DNA of 64,000 nt from Halococcus salsus (GCF_009900715.1 NZ_JAAAJC010000001.1:795216-859215); one strand, 5' to 3'. Shown: positions 24,952-34,372, numbered from the stretch's first letter. Notes: generated by a model not told the origin, from the letters alone. Program-made: numbers and translations.

Positions 24952-26247
24952 TCACTCGGTGAACGTCCCGGCCTCGAAGGTGACCGGTTCGAGCGGGCCG
25001 ACGGACAGCCGTTCCCGCTCGGCGAGTTCGTTCGCGAGCGGTTCCGAGACGACCAGCGTGTCCGGTTCCATGGTGTTCTCGATCCGAGCCACCTGGAGGT
25101 CCGTCGGGTCGGCGACCCCCGTGGTCGAACAGGCGAGGGTCAGGGCCGTCAGGTCGTCCGGTACCACGAACGGGAGTCGCGCCCGAGAGGGTTCACCGCT
25201 GGTCGCGATGTTGGTGTACAGGTCGTCGAGGTCGAGCGCGGCGACGGCGTCCCGGTGGGCGAAGTCGGCGAGCCCGATCCCGAGCCCGTTGCCGTGTGAC
25301 GCCGGCGTGATCGAGCGAACGTAGATCCGGGTGATGTTCGGCGAGTCGGGTTCGCTCTCGCCGTGAAAGCGCACCCGACCGACCACGTTGGTGTCCATCC
25401 CGGTTCCCGAGACGTCCTTCCCGATCTCGTCGAGGACCAACAGGTCGAGGTCGTCGACGGGCAGCATCGGGAGTTCCGCGCGAGCCCGGTCGAGCAGTTC
25501 GGGCTCCCGGTCGGGGATCCGGTCCGGCGGCACGCCCTCGACGACCGTCGCCCGGTCGGCGGCGTTCTCGACCAGCGCGACCCCGCCGACGACGCACTCG
25601 TCGACGATCATCCGGGCGCGCTCCTCGATGACCTCGCTGAAGTCCGCGGCGAGCCCCGCGTTGTGGAGCGACTCCGCACCGCGACGCTTCCCGAGCCCGA
25701 TCACGGCCATCTTACAGAGGCCGCTCTCGACGGGGCCGTGGAAGTCGGTGTGGGGTTTGACGCGGTTCGCGAGCACGACGCCGTCGGCGGCCAGCGCGTC
25801 GTCGGCGACGTAGACCGGGCGGCCGAGCGAGTCCTCGCCGATCGCGGAGACGGCCATCGACGAGCGGATCGGACAGCCGAGGCGGTCCTCGGTGACCCCG
25901 AGCGTTTCGAGCGTCTCGCGCTGGCCGTCGGCGGTCGCGCCACCGTGTGACCCCATCGCCGGCATCACGAACGGTTCGAATCCTCGACGACCGAGCCCGT
26001 CGACGACCCCCGAGAGCAGGGCGGGCATGTCGTGAACCCCACGGCTCCCCGCCGTGACCGCCACCTCGGCACCCGAACACAACGAATCGAGGGCGAGGTC
26101 TTCGACCGCCTCGCGACCCGCGGCTTCGACGTCGTCGATCGAGTCGAGGTCGCGGTCGCGCTGCACACGGGCGAAGCGGGGGAGGTCCTCGCGCGTCACG
26201 TCGTTGGCCGCCCGCAGCGTTTCGGCGTCGGGAAAGTCGAGGTTCAC
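24952..26247 (-). CDS. LarA-like (lactate racemase domain) protein
   Basis: The 431-residue protein belongs to the lactate racemase-related (DUF2088/LarA) superfamily, judged from the N-terminal VAVTAGSRGVHDMPALL and PAMGSHGGAT segments and the central NRVKPHTDFHGPVESGLCKM. The lysine of GLCKM may correspond to the cofactor-attachment lysine of LarA (inference). LarA uses a nickel-pincer cofactor to epimerise 2-hydroxy acids. Its start overlaps the pdxA2 stop by four bases, so it belongs to the sugar-acid operon. A 2-hydroxy-acid epimerase role on a four-carbon acid is the best guess. Confidence 0.72.
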   Translation of the reverse strand: MNLDFPDAETLRAANDVTREDLPRFARVQRDRDLDSIDDVEAAGREAVEDLALDSLCSGAEVAVTAGSRGVHDMPALLSGVVDGLGRRGFEPFVMPAMGSHGGATADGQRETLETLGVTEDRLGCPIRSSMAVSAIGEDSLGRPVYVADDALAADGVVLANRVKPHTDFHGPVESGLCKMAVIGLGKRRGAESLHNAGLAADFSEVIEERARMIVDECVVGGVALVENAADRATVVEGVPPDRIPDREPELLDRARAELPMLPVDDLDLLVLDEIGKDVSGTGMDTNVVGRVRFHGESEPDSPNITRIYVRSITPASHGNGLGIGLADFAHRDAVAALDLDDLYTNIATSGEPSRARLPFVVPDDLTALTLACSTTGVADPTDLQVARIENTMEPDTLVVSEPLANELAERERLSVGPLEPVTFEAGTFTE

Positions 26248-27272
26248 GCGGGTTCACCCCGACGTTCTGCGCGGTCCTGACTACTGGCCATCTCGGCGGC
26301 CACCTCCACCGCATCGACCAGGCTCGCCTCGCTCGCGACCCCCTCGCCAGCGATGTCGAACGCGGTACCGTGGTCGACGCTGGTGCGCACGATTGGGAGG
26401 CCGATGGTGACGTTGACGCCGCTCACCGCGCCATCCCCCTGGAAGCCGAGCATCTTGATCGGGATGTGCCCCTGGTCGTGGTACATCGAGACGACACAGT
26501 CGGCGTCGCCGCGGGCGGCCCGGACGTAGACTGTATCCGGCGACTCCGGTCCGAACACGTCGATACCCTCCTCGCGAGCCCGCGAGACGGCGGGTTCGAT
26601 CTCGGCTTTCTCGGTGTCTCCAAGCAACCCACCGTCGCTGGCGTGGGGGTTGAGCCCCGCCACTGCGACCGTTGGATCGTCGACGCCGAGGTCCGCGAGT
26701 GCGTCGTCGGTCACCCGGATCGTCTCCAGCACCGCCGCCTCGGTGACGAGGTCGCAGGCCTCGGAGAGCGGAACGTGGGTACTGACGTGGCTCACCCGGA
26801 GGTCCGCTTCGATCAGCATCATCGAGTAGTTCTCCGTCCCGGTCGCTTCGGCGAGCAGCCCGGTGTGGCCGGCGTGCTCGCTCCCCGCGAGCGCGGTCGC
26901 CTGTTTGTTGATCGGGGCCGTCGTCATCGCGTCGATCGAGCCGTCCAGCGCGAGTTCGATCGCGTGCTCAACGTACGCGAGACTGGCCCGTCCGTAGGAC
27001 TCCCGGATCGTTCCCCGGTCGATCTCGTCGACGTTGTCGAGGTCGACGACGGGGATTCGGTCGGCGGTGAACGTAGCATCCGTCGGCGTATCGACGCGCT
27101 CGACGTCGAGGTCCGACGCACAGACGCGACACGCCGCTTCGAGCACGCCCGCGTCGCCGATCACGATTGGGTCCGCCACCTCCCGCAGCGCGCGGTATCC
27201 GTTGACGAGTATCTCCGGGCCGATTCCGGCCGGGTCACCCATCGTGATCCCGACCGTGGGTCGGTCAGTCAT
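26244..27272 (-). CDS. pdxA2: PdxA2-type 4-phospho-threonate/erythronate dehydrogenase
   Basis: The 342-residue PdxA-family dehydrogenase has GITMGDPAGIGPEI at the start, TAPINKQATALAGSEHAGHT, GLNPHASDGGLLG (metal histidine) and YHDQGHIPIKMLGFQ (metal histidine). PdxA itself acts in vitamin B6 synthesis, but next to a DUF1537 kinase this is typically the PdxA2 form. That form oxidises and decarboxylates 4-phospho-D-threonate or D-erythronate to DHAP. It overlaps the kinase by eight bases and the LarA gene by four. Confidence 0.88.
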   Translation of the reverse strand: MTDRPTVGITMGDPAGIGPEILVNGYRALREVADPIVIGDAGVLEAACRVCASDLDVERVDTPTDATFTADRIPVVDLDNVDEIDRGTIRESYGRASLAYVEHAIELALDGSIDAMTTAPINKQATALAGSEHAGHTGLLAEATGTENYSMMLIEADLRVSHVSTHVPLSEACDLVTEAAVLETIRVTDDALADLGVDDPTVAVAGLNPHASDGGLLGDTEKAEIEPAVSRAREEGIDVFGPESPDTVYVRAARGDADCVVSMYHDQGHIPIKMLGFQGDGAVSGVNVTIGLPIVRTSVDHGTAFDIAGEGVASEASLVDAVEVAAEMASSQDRAERRGEPA

Positions 27273-28530
27273 CGTCGCTACGGAGGGCGTCCAGACAGTT
27301 AATCACTGTTGACGGGGAGCCGAACCCGCCGGCCTTCGTGACCACTGGAAGCCCGTCGGCGGGACCGCCCGCGATCCGGCTGTGCGGGATCCCGGTCTCG
27401 ACCGCCTCGCCCGACAGGACGAGTTCCGTGGCATCCAGTGTGTCGAGAACCGCCATCGCCACGTCCCCGCCGGTGACGAACAGCCCGCTCGCGTCCTCGA
27501 CGGCTCGACGGGCGCTCTCGGCGAGCGCGCGTGTGACCCGCTCGCGGATCTCGGATTCGGCGAGGCCCAATTCGTTACCGACCGCGAGCGTCCGTTCGAC
27601 CGCCGGCCGGTCCGGTGCAGCGGTGACGACCGTCGACTCCCCGTTCGTGAGACGCTTCACGGTCCGGTTGCCCATCCGTAGACCCGCCCGTTCGGGATCG
27701 GCGAGCAGCGACTCGGGACCGAACGAGAGCACTCGATCGTCGGGCAGCGCGGCCAACTGCTGGAGGGTCGTGTCGCTGACGCTGCCGACGATCCCGAGTG
27801 CACCGCCGCTGGTCGTCGCGTCGAGCACCGGAGGTTCGACTGTCGGTTCGTCGGTGTCACCCGGAATCGGGATCTCCGCCGCGAGTCCCGTGCTCCCGAC
27901 GTAGACGACGCGGTCGTCGAACGACGCGCCCGCGCGGGCGACGGTCGCGAGGTGGCACGGGTGGGTGACATCACAGACCAGGAACGCTCGCTCGGGTGCA
28001 ACGTCCGCGATCGCCTCGACGACGGCCTCCCTCCCGCTCGCGACCGTCCCGATGTCGAGGTGGGCCACCGGATACGTCGACTCGGAAAAGAGGGTGGGCA
28101 GGTGTGCCGTCGTCGGGTCGTTGGCATCGTCCGCGTACTCGGTGTCGGTGAGGAGGCGGCCGTCGACGAGATGGTAGCCGCCGGCCGTGACGCGCCCGAG
28201 CCCGGGCGCTGCGGGGGCGACGATCCCGAACCGTGCGTTCGTCGCGTCCATGGTGGCCTCCGCCTCCACGACGACGTTCCCGCGGAGCGTCGAATCGACC
28301 TTGCCGTAGACCAGTCCATCGAAGCCATCGACCGCTCTCGTGACTCGGTCGGCGGCGGTCCGGGGGTCGACGTACCGCGAGTCGGTGTTGACCACGCGGA
28401 CGTTCGGGTCGACGACGGCTCCCTCCAGGGGTCGGACCGCCACACGGGTCGCCGCACCGCGGACCGCGAAGCTGTGACCGGTGTCGGTCGCCCCGGTGAG
28501 GTCGTCGGCGACGACCGTGACGCGTGGCAT
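27265..28530 (-). CDS. Four-carbon acid sugar kinase family protein (DUF1537)
   Basis: The 421-residue product opens with VVADDLTGATDTGHSFAVRG, the substrate-binding signature of the DUF1537 kinases (DtnK, DenK, OtnK). The C-terminal nucleotide-binding part is LFVTGGDVAMAV and VTKAGGFGSPSTVI. These kinases phosphorylate D-threonate, D-erythronate or 3-oxo-tetronates. As first gene of the operon it would start the pathway completed by PdxA2. A TATA-like ATACATTA (minus strand, about 28549-28556) lies upstream. Confidence 0.85.
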   Translation of the reverse strand: MPRVTVVADDLTGATDTGHSFAVRGAATRVAVRPLEGAVVDPNVRVVNTDSRYVDPRTAADRVTRAVDGFDGLVYGKVDSTLRGNVVVEAEATMDATNARFGIVAPAAPGLGRVTAGGYHLVDGRLLTDTEYADDANDPTTAHLPTLFSESTYPVAHLDIGTVASGREAVVEAIADVAPERAFLVCDVTHPCHLATVARAGASFDDRVVYVGSTGLAAEIPIPGDTDEPTVEPPVLDATTSGGALGIVGSVSDTTLQQLAALPDDRVLSFGPESLLADPERAGLRMGNRTVKRLTNGESTVVTAAPDRPAVERTLAVGNELGLAESEIRERVTRALAESARRAVEDASGLFVTGGDVAMAVLDTLDATELVLSGEAVETGIPHSRIAGGPADGLPVVTKAGGFGSPSTVINCLDALRSDDD

Positions 28531-28605
28531 AGCCTCGTTTCGTGACGGACACTAATGTATCCGGAGGGAGCGAAGGTTCATGGCACGGGCCGGGGTTCGC
28601 GTAGT

Positions 28606-29442
28606 ATGGACGTCCTCCTCACGGGCGCGGGCGGTGTCGTCGGCGGCGCGATCCTCGACCACCTGGGCGACGATTCGGCCTACTCGTTCACGTGTCTCGA
28701 CACGGATCCGCTCCCCGACCGCGAGACGGTCGTCGCCGACGTGACCGACTACGAGGCGATCCGGCCCGCGTTCGAGGGTCACGACGCGGTGGTACACCTC
28801 GCCCTGGTCCCGGGGACCGGCGGAGCCAGCGCTCGCGACGTCGGGTGGTCCGCTCCCCTCGCGGCGAACCTCCGCGGGATCAACAACGTCTACGAGGCAG
28901 CCGTCGAGGCCGACCTCGATAGCATCGTCTTCGCCTCGTCGAACCACGCGGTCGGAATGGTCGAGGTGCGGAACGCACCTGGGGTCTACACCTCGGACTC
29001 CGGGGTAACGGCCGACGAAACCGAGCCACACCGACCGGATTCGGCCTACGGTCTCACGAAGTCGTACGGGGAGGACCTCGGTCGCCTCGCCGCGGAGGCC
29101 CACGACGTCCGCTTCTACGGGCTCCGTATCGGGGCGTGTCGGGAACCCGACTACGACCACCCGTACGGCGATGCCGAGCGCGGCGTCGACGATGGCACCA
29201 TCGAACGGGGAAGCGACGAGTACGACGAGCAGGTCGCCCGGATGAAAGGGCTGTGGCACTCCCGGCGTGACCTCGCGCACCTCGTCGAGTGCTGCCTCCG
29301 GGACGACACGGTCGAGTGGGACCACTTCTACGGCGTGAGTGCGAACGACCGCCGGTGGCTCGACGACCTCGAACACGCTCGTGAGACGATCGGCTACGAA
29401 CCACAGGACAACGGCGAGGAGTGGAGCTCCCCGCCCGAATAG
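28606..29442 (+). CDS. NAD-dependent epimerase/dehydratase (extended SDR)
   Basis: The 278-residue extended SDR has the Rossmann motif LLTGAGGVVGGAIL and the catalytic YGLTKSYG (YxxxK). The SSNHAVGM segment is also seen in uronate dehydrogenases and the haloarchaeal NAD-dependent glucose-6-phosphate dehydrogenase. It probably oxidises a sugar or sugar acid. It is divergent from the kinase-pdxA2-larA operon, with only 75 bases between starts, so a shared control region is likely. Confidence 0.8.
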   Translation: MDVLLTGAGGVVGGAILDHLGDDSAYSFTCLDTDPLPDRETVVADVTDYEAIRPAFEGHDAVVHLALVPGTGGASARDVGWSAPLAANLRGINNVYEAAVEADLDSIVFASSNHAVGMVEVRNAPGVYTSDSGVTADETEPHRPDSAYGLTKSYGEDLGRLAAEAHDVRFYGLRIGACREPDYDHPYGDAERGVDDGTIERGSDEYDEQVARMKGLWHSRRDLAHLVECCLRDDTVEWDHFYGVSANDRRWLDDLEHARETIGYEPQDNGEEWSSPPE

Positions 29443-29660
29443 CTCCGCTCCCTCGGAAGTTTCGAGGGTGATCCCGGGCTCTGACCTGAGGGGAGTCATC
29501 CGTCAGGACCGGTTACTCCACGCTCGCCTTCGATTTCGAGTCCTCGTGAGTGCGACCGTCGGCATCCGCCTTGTAGCGGACGGAATTTCGCGCCTGCTCT
29601 TTCTTAAGAGGATTATGTTGCCGCTTTCGGCCACCTGATATCGACGTCCGCCGACAGAGT

Positions 29661-31061
29661 ATGCGCATGAGTGACGCACGAAAACCGAACGAGACGTCGA
29701 CCGATGAGGCACAGCCGGGTGGCTCGGAGGGGCCGGGCTACACGACCCCGCAAGCCGCTATCGAGGAGTCCACCCCCGAAAAGGTCGCCTACGTGATGGG
29801 TCTCTACGTCGGCACGGACGTCGACGCGCCGGACTTCCTCGGCGTGGTGGACGTCGACCCCGATTCGGAGAGCTACACCGAGGTCATCGACCGCGTCGAG
29901 ATGCCGAATCGCGGCGACGAACTCCACCACTTCGGCTGGAACGCCTGTTCGTCGTCCTGTCACGTGGAGGGGCTCGAACGCCGCCATCTCGTGATCCCCG
30001 GCCAGCGTTCCTCGCGGATCCACATCGTGGACACGAAGGACCGACGGAACCCCGAACTCACGAAGGTCATCGAGCCCGAGGAAGTGTTCGAACACGACCT
30101 CTCAGCGCCACACACCGTCCACTGTATCCCGGACGGGAACGTCCTCATCTCGATGCTCGGCGACCGGGACGGCGACCTCCCCGGCGGGTTCCTCGCGCTC
30201 GACGAGGACTTCGAGGTCGAGGGGCGGTGGGAGCCACCCGGCGAGATCGAGATGAACTACGACTACTGGTACCAGCCGCGACACGACGTGATGGTCTCGA
30301 GTGAGTGGGCCGCGCCCAAGACCTACTATCCGGGGTTCGATCTCGACGACGTCGAGGCGGGCGACTACGGCCGACGGATCCACGTCTGGAACTGGGAGGA
30401 CAGGACCGTCGAACAGACGATCGACCTCGGTGAGGAGGGACTGATACCCCTCGAAGTCCGCTTCCTCCACAGTCCCGAAGCCACTCACGGGTACGTCGGG
30501 GCGGCGCTCTCCTCGAACGTCTTCCACTTCCACGATGCCGGGGACGAGTGGCGCGCGGAGCGCGTCATCGACGTCGAAGCCCGGGAACACGACGGCTGGG
30601 AGATGCCGGTCCCGGGGCTCGTGACCGACCTCCTCGTCTCGATGGACGACCGCTACCTGTTCTTCTCGAACTGGCTCCACGGCGACGTTCGAATGTACGA
30701 CATCTCGGACCCGTCGAACCCACGACTCGCGGACCGGATCTGGGCGGGCGGGCACTTCGGCGACCCAGCGCCGGTCCAGGACCGCGAACTCGCCGGTGGC
30801 CCACAGATGCTCCAACTCAGTCTCGACGGGGAGCGTCTCTACTGGACCACCTCGCTGTTCTCGAGCTGGGACGACCAGTTCTACCCCGAGGAGGCCGAAC
30901 GCGGCTCGGTGATGTTGAAGGCCGACGTGGACCCACGTCGGGGGACCATGCAGCTCGACGAGGAGTTCCTCGTGGACTTCGGGGAGCTTCCCGCCGGCCC
31001 GGCCCGTGCCCACGAGATCCGCTGGCCGGACGGCGACTGTACCAGCGATGTCTGGCGGTAG
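29661..31061 (+). CDS. SBP56 / methanethiol oxidase family protein
   Basis: The 466-residue selenium-binding-protein family member has YTTPQAAIEESTPEKVAYV, DFLGVVDVDPDSESYTEV, HHFGWNACSSSCHVEG and SRIHIVDTKDR. The cysteine motif (CSSSC) corresponds to the family's CSSC region. In bacteria and humans these proteins are methanethiol oxidases giving formaldehyde, sulfide and H2O2, requiring a metal. The archaeal role is unproven. The stop overlaps the ferredoxin start by 14 bases, so the two are translated together. Confidence 0.88.
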   Translation: MRMSDARKPNETSTDEAQPGGSEGPGYTTPQAAIEESTPEKVAYVMGLYVGTDVDAPDFLGVVDVDPDSESYTEVIDRVEMPNRGDELHHFGWNACSSSCHVEGLERRHLVIPGQRSSRIHIVDTKDRRNPELTKVIEPEEVFEHDLSAPHTVHCIPDGNVLISMLGDRDGDLPGGFLALDEDFEVEGRWEPPGEIEMNYDYWYQPRHDVMVSSEWAAPKTYYPGFDLDDVEAGDYGRRIHVWNWEDRTVEQTIDLGEEGLIPLEVRFLHSPEATHGYVGAALSSNVFHFHDAGDEWRAERVIDVEAREHDGWEMPVPGLVTDLLVSMDDRYLFFSNWLHGDVRMYDISDPSNPRLADRIWAGGHFGDPAPVQDRELAGGPQMLQLSLDGERLYWTTSLFSSWDDQFYPEEAERGSVMLKADVDPRRGTMQLDEEFLVDFGELPAGPARAHEIRWPDGDCTSDVWR

Positions 31062-31377
31062 CGTCCACGAGACCGTCCTGTCGTGGTCGGCGGGCCGCGA
31101 AACGGTGATCGGGGTCCGTGCGGACGAGTCCGTTCTGGGCGCGGCCGAACGTGCGGACTTGGCGCTTCCCTTCGGCTGTCGAACCGGGGCGTGTGCCACC
31201 TGCACCGGACGAGTCGTCGACGGGTGGATCGAGCACACGCGCCCGCCACGCGCCCTGAAGGACCGCCATCTGGCGGCGGGCTACGTGCTCCTGTGTATCG
31301 CCGAGCCACGGTCCGACTGCCGGATCGAAGTGGGTTCGGACGTCCGGACCGAGCTGGTGTCGAACCCGTGGAAGTAA
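31048..31377 (+). CDS. 2Fe-2S ferredoxin (plant type)
   Basis: The 109-residue protein has the plant-type cluster motif C-x4-C-x2-C in FGCRTGACATCTG and a fourth Cys in YVLLCIAEP. It starts inside the end of the SBP56 gene (14-base overlap), so it is probably the dedicated electron carrier for that protein or an adjacent oxidoreductase. SBP56 is not known to need a ferredoxin, so this link is an inference. Confidence 0.88.
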   Translation: MSGGSVHETVLSWSAGRETVIGVRADESVLGAAERADLALPFGCRTGACATCTGRVVDGWIEHTRPPRALKDRHLAAGYVLLCIAEPRSDCRIEVGSDVRTELVSNPWK

Positions 31378-31418
31378 AGGGGAGAATCCGCACGGAACCC
31401 GGTGGACGCGGGACCGTG

Positions 31419-32831
31419 TCAATCGGTCGACTTTGTGTCGGCACCGACGACCGTGTTCTCCCGCAGGTCCGCTTCGATCTCCTCTAGGGAACGGTCCATC
31501 GTCTCCGGGACCCGGGTGTAGATGAAGACGAACGCGAGAACGGAGAAGACCCCGAGTATCCAGAACGAGAACGCCTCCCCGATCAGGTCGATAAGTGGCA
31601 GGAAGGTCAACCCCACGACGAAGTTCGAGCCCCAGTTGAAAACGCTCGCCGTCCCCTCGGCCGTCCCGCGGATACGGAGCGGATAGATCTCCGATATCAT
31701 GAGCCAGAACACCGGACCGAGGCTGATCGCGAAGAAGGCGACGTAGAGGAGCATGCTCCCGAGGGTGACGTACCCGATCACGCCGGACAGTCCCGGAAGG
31801 AAGAACCCGAGGCCGAGGACCCCGAGCATCACCGCCATTCCGGCGGTCCCGACGAGCAACAGCGGCCGCCGGCCGACGCGGTCGACGAGCAGTATCGCGA
31901 CCCCCGTCAGCGCCACGTTGACGACCCCGACACCGAGCGTTCCGACAAGGGACGCGATGTCGCCGAACCCGATGCTGCTCAGTATCGTCGGGGCGAAGTA
32001 GAGGATCGTGTTGATCCCGCTGAACTGCTGGATAACAGCCAGACCGATACCGACGACGAGTGCCGGACGGATCCACGGTTCCAGGAGGTCCGAGAGGCTC
32101 CCCTCCGATTCGGTTTCGCTCACTTCACGGATCTGCTCTATCTCGCCCTCGATCTCGTCCGTGGTTCGGATCCGAGCGAGGACGTCCCGGGCCTCGTCGA
32201 CACGGTCGTTCTCGATGAGCCATCGGGGGCTCTCGGGCAGGAAGTACGTCCCTATCGCGAGGACCGCCGCCGGCACCGCGCCGAACCAGAGCATCCACCG
32301 CCAGCCGATGATCCCGAAGAACTCGGGGGCGAAGATGTAGTTCGAGATGTACGACCCCAGGATCCCGATCGTGATCATGAGCTGCTGGAAGAACCCGAGC
32401 GACCCACGGATGTCCGACGGGGCCGTCTCCGAGATGAGCAGCGGGCCGACGATCGACGCGATCCCGACGGCGACCCCCTCCACGACGCGCCAGAAGATGA
32501 GCCATTCGAGCGTCGGGGAGAAGGCCATCCCGAACGACCCGACGAAGAACACGACGGCTCCGACGAGCGTCAACCGACGACGACCGTATCGGTCGGCGAG
32601 CTTCCCACCGGTGGCGGCCCCGATCATCGCTCCGACGAGCATACTGCTCGTGACGACCCCTTCGAGGAACGGTGTGAGCGGGAACGTCTGCCCGATGTAC
32701 AGGAGTGCGCCGGAGATCACCCCGATGTCGAACCCGAACAACAACCCGTTCAACGCCGCGATGAGCGCGATAGCGTAGACGAAGTTGCTGTGCTCGCGGT
32801 CCGCGTTGAGCAGGGAGTCGAGCACCCCCAT
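31419..32831 (-). CDS. MFS sugar porter
   Basis: This 470-residue sugar-porter-type MFS has twelve helices and the family signatures GGKLADRYGRRRL, PESPRWLIEN (after helix 6) and VPETMDRSLEEIEADL (after helix 12). QQFSGINTILYF after helix 7 is the sugar-binding signature. It likely imports a monosaccharide or sugar acid with protons or sodium. It converges with the ferredoxin gene and lies beside the sugar-acid operon, so its substrate may be a related sugar acid. Confidence 0.88.
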   Translation of the reverse strand: MGVLDSLLNADREHSNFVYAIALIAALNGLLFGFDIGVISGALLYIGQTFPLTPFLEGVVTSSMLVGAMIGAATGGKLADRYGRRRLTLVGAVVFFVGSFGMAFSPTLEWLIFWRVVEGVAVGIASIVGPLLISETAPSDIRGSLGFFQQLMITIGILGSYISNYIFAPEFFGIIGWRWMLWFGAVPAAVLAIGTYFLPESPRWLIENDRVDEARDVLARIRTTDEIEGEIEQIREVSETESEGSLSDLLEPWIRPALVVGIGLAVIQQFSGINTILYFAPTILSSIGFGDIASLVGTLGVGVVNVALTGVAILLVDRVGRRPLLLVGTAGMAVMLGVLGLGFFLPGLSGVIGYVTLGSMLLYVAFFAISLGPVFWLMISEIYPLRIRGTAEGTASVFNWGSNFVVGLTFLPLIDLIGEAFSFWILGVFSVLAFVFIYTRVPETMDRSLEEIEADLRENTVVGADTKSTD

Positions 32832-33048
32832 TAGTGAACCAGTCCCGAACGGGTCGACGACCGTGTCTCAAGGAACTGACCGCTCGCTCTCCGTCCGATA
32901 GCGGGTCGCTTGAGACATGATAGTGGTACGCATGCCATGTGCCTGCACCTCGAAACCGGCGTCACGAATATATGTCGGTTCGCGTTAATTATTTCGAAAG
33001 AACAGGACGAACCACCGGACCCGACGATCCGCCGCGTCGGCGGCTCCG

Positions 33049-33300
33049 TCAACGGTGTCGGCAGCCCGGCCAGCAACACGGGCGTCGTTCCCCAGCTTCG
33101 AGTTCCTCCCTGGTCCGCCTGATCCGACGGTCCCGCGTTTCGGGCTTCTTGGCGTCCTCCACCCAGCAGATGAACTCGTTCCGCGCGAGCGGTGTGATGT
33201 CCTCCCAGGCCTCCCGAGCCTCCGGGCTGGAAACGAGCGTTGCTCGCAGGTCGTCCGGAAGCTCGTGTACCACCCCATCGGAGAGCGCTGTCGAAGCCAC
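33049..33300 (-). CDS. YdeI/OmdA-like small protein
   Basis: The 83-residue GTG-started product contains ELPDDLRATLVSSPEAREAWEDI and NEFICWVEDAKKPETRDRRIRRT, the pattern of the YdeI/OmpD-associated (OmdA) family, followed by a Cys-rich tail CCWPGCRHR. Bacterial relatives have been linked to stress or bacteriocin tolerance, but the molecular function is unknown. It stands alone, and the adjoining 200-base gaps hold nothing recognisable. Confidence 0.7.
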   Translation of the reverse strand: MASTALSDGVVHELPDDLRATLVSSPEAREAWEDITPLARNEFICWVEDAKKPETRDRRIRRTREELEAGERRPCCWPGCRHR

Positions 33301-33492
33301 GCATGTGGTACGTGCACAACCGACCTAACCGTGCCGGTCGCAAACGGAGACACGAGCAAGAGGGCGTCAGAAGCCGACTTCGACGGGATGCGTCCGAGCG
33401 GGGATTCGGCGATTGTGGGTGTACTGCCCGAGACCCTCCGAGGATCGATCGCGGAGCACAGCCGGGTTGCAGCACCGATCCGTCGGCGCGTC

Positions 33493-33497
33493 AAAAA
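33493..33497 (-). terminator. U-rich terminator downstream of PRC-like gene
   Basis: Five consecutive T residues on the minus strand lie about 24 bases after the stop of the gene at 33521-33760, which fits an archaeal U-tract terminator. Confidence 0.4.
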
Positions 33498-33520
33498 TTC
33501 ACCTCGTCACTGGCCCCCGC

Positions 33521-33760
33521 TCAGTTGGACTCTTCGAGCCGGATCTCGTCGTCCGTGACGGTTTCGACGGCATCGTTGTCCAGTTGGTAGGTCTCCTCGT
33601 CGGCGTCACCCCAGCCGAGTTCTGCGGCGATCTCTTCGGTGAGTCCGGGATCGGGCTCGACGTGTGCAGTCGCGTTGTCGGCGTCGACGACGGTTCCGAC
33701 GGTCGTGCCATCGGCGGTCACGACGGTCTTGCCTTCGGCGCTTTCGTCAATGGTTGCCAT
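33521..33760 (-). CDS. PRC-barrel-like small protein
   Basis: The 79-residue acidic product (MATIDESAEGKTVVTADGTTVGTVVDADNATAHVEPDP and on) has the short beta-strand repeat pattern of PRC-barrel proteins common in haloarchaea, where paralogues are numerous. The exact role is unknown. It ends LDNDAVETVTDDEIRLEES. Confidence 0.7.
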   Translation of the reverse strand: MATIDESAEGKTVVTADGTTVGTVVDADNATAHVEPDPGLTEEIAAELGWGDADEETYQLDNDAVETVTDDEIRLEESN

Positions 33761-34120
33761 GCCATCCGATCGGAGGGCGGCTACCCACCAGTAGGTACTG
33801 CCGGCACCTGCCGTTCTCCGAAGAGTTGAAAGGCGGCCGGGAGACCGATTCCCGACCGCCCGAGCCCAGAAACGCGTCGTTCGATACGTGTGGTCGGCCT
33901 ATGAGCGGTTCGCTTTCGTTGGCAGGTTTGTTCCTCGATGCTGAGCGTCGACCGGAAGCGCTCGAAGTCGAGAACGCAGACGTACGTGCCTCCCGCTCCC
34001 GAGAGTCCCGAGTGGGTTTTTGGGAAGCTCTGCACTGGTCCATCGGTGTGGAATGCCACCTTTTTGGAGTCGACGAACGGCCGTAAGATTGGTACCGAAC
34101 AGGATCCTACGGTACGAACC
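33761..34120. other. Gene-poor spacer
   Basis: A 360-base gap between divergent genes. It contains a small plus-strand frame at 33901-34086 (61 residues, MSGSLSLAGLFLD) with no recognised family, and a GC-rich inverted repeat around 33828-33865 (GGCGGCCGGGAG near its partner CCCGACCGCC). CGTAAGATT at about 34081 could be a promoter element for the gene at 34121. Nothing firm was identified. Confidence 0.4.
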
Positions 34121-34372
34121 ATGACGAACGAGAACACTGACCACTCGGAGAACGGCCACGTTCCGCTCATCGACACGGCGAACGTTACCCTGAGCGAGCA
34201 GGAGAGCGAGCTGGTAGATCGTCTAATCGACGGGACCGAGCACGGGACCTCCATCTCCGCCGACGAGATGGAAGCGGCGCTCGTCGACGCCGATATCAGT
34301 GATGAACACCGGGAGGCAACGACCGACGACCTGGTTCACGTCTACCGCCATCGGGTCGCCGACGCGGAGTGA
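34121..34372 (+). CDS. Small acidic protein, unknown function
   Basis: The 83-residue strongly acidic protein (NENTDHSENGHVPLID, later ADEMEAALVDADISDEHREATTDDLVHVYRHR) has a predicted helical C-terminal half. The composition and ATG context support it. No family was recognised. A TATA-like element is not obvious. Confidence 0.55.
   Translation: MTNENTDHSENGHVPLIDTANVTLSEQESELVDRLIDGTEHGTSISADEMEAALVDADISDEHREATTDDLVHVYRHRVADAE

Noticed and set aside
33901..34086. Plus-strand frame of 61 codons
   Set aside because: It has a plausible start but no family features and no promoter; noted in the spacer entry only.
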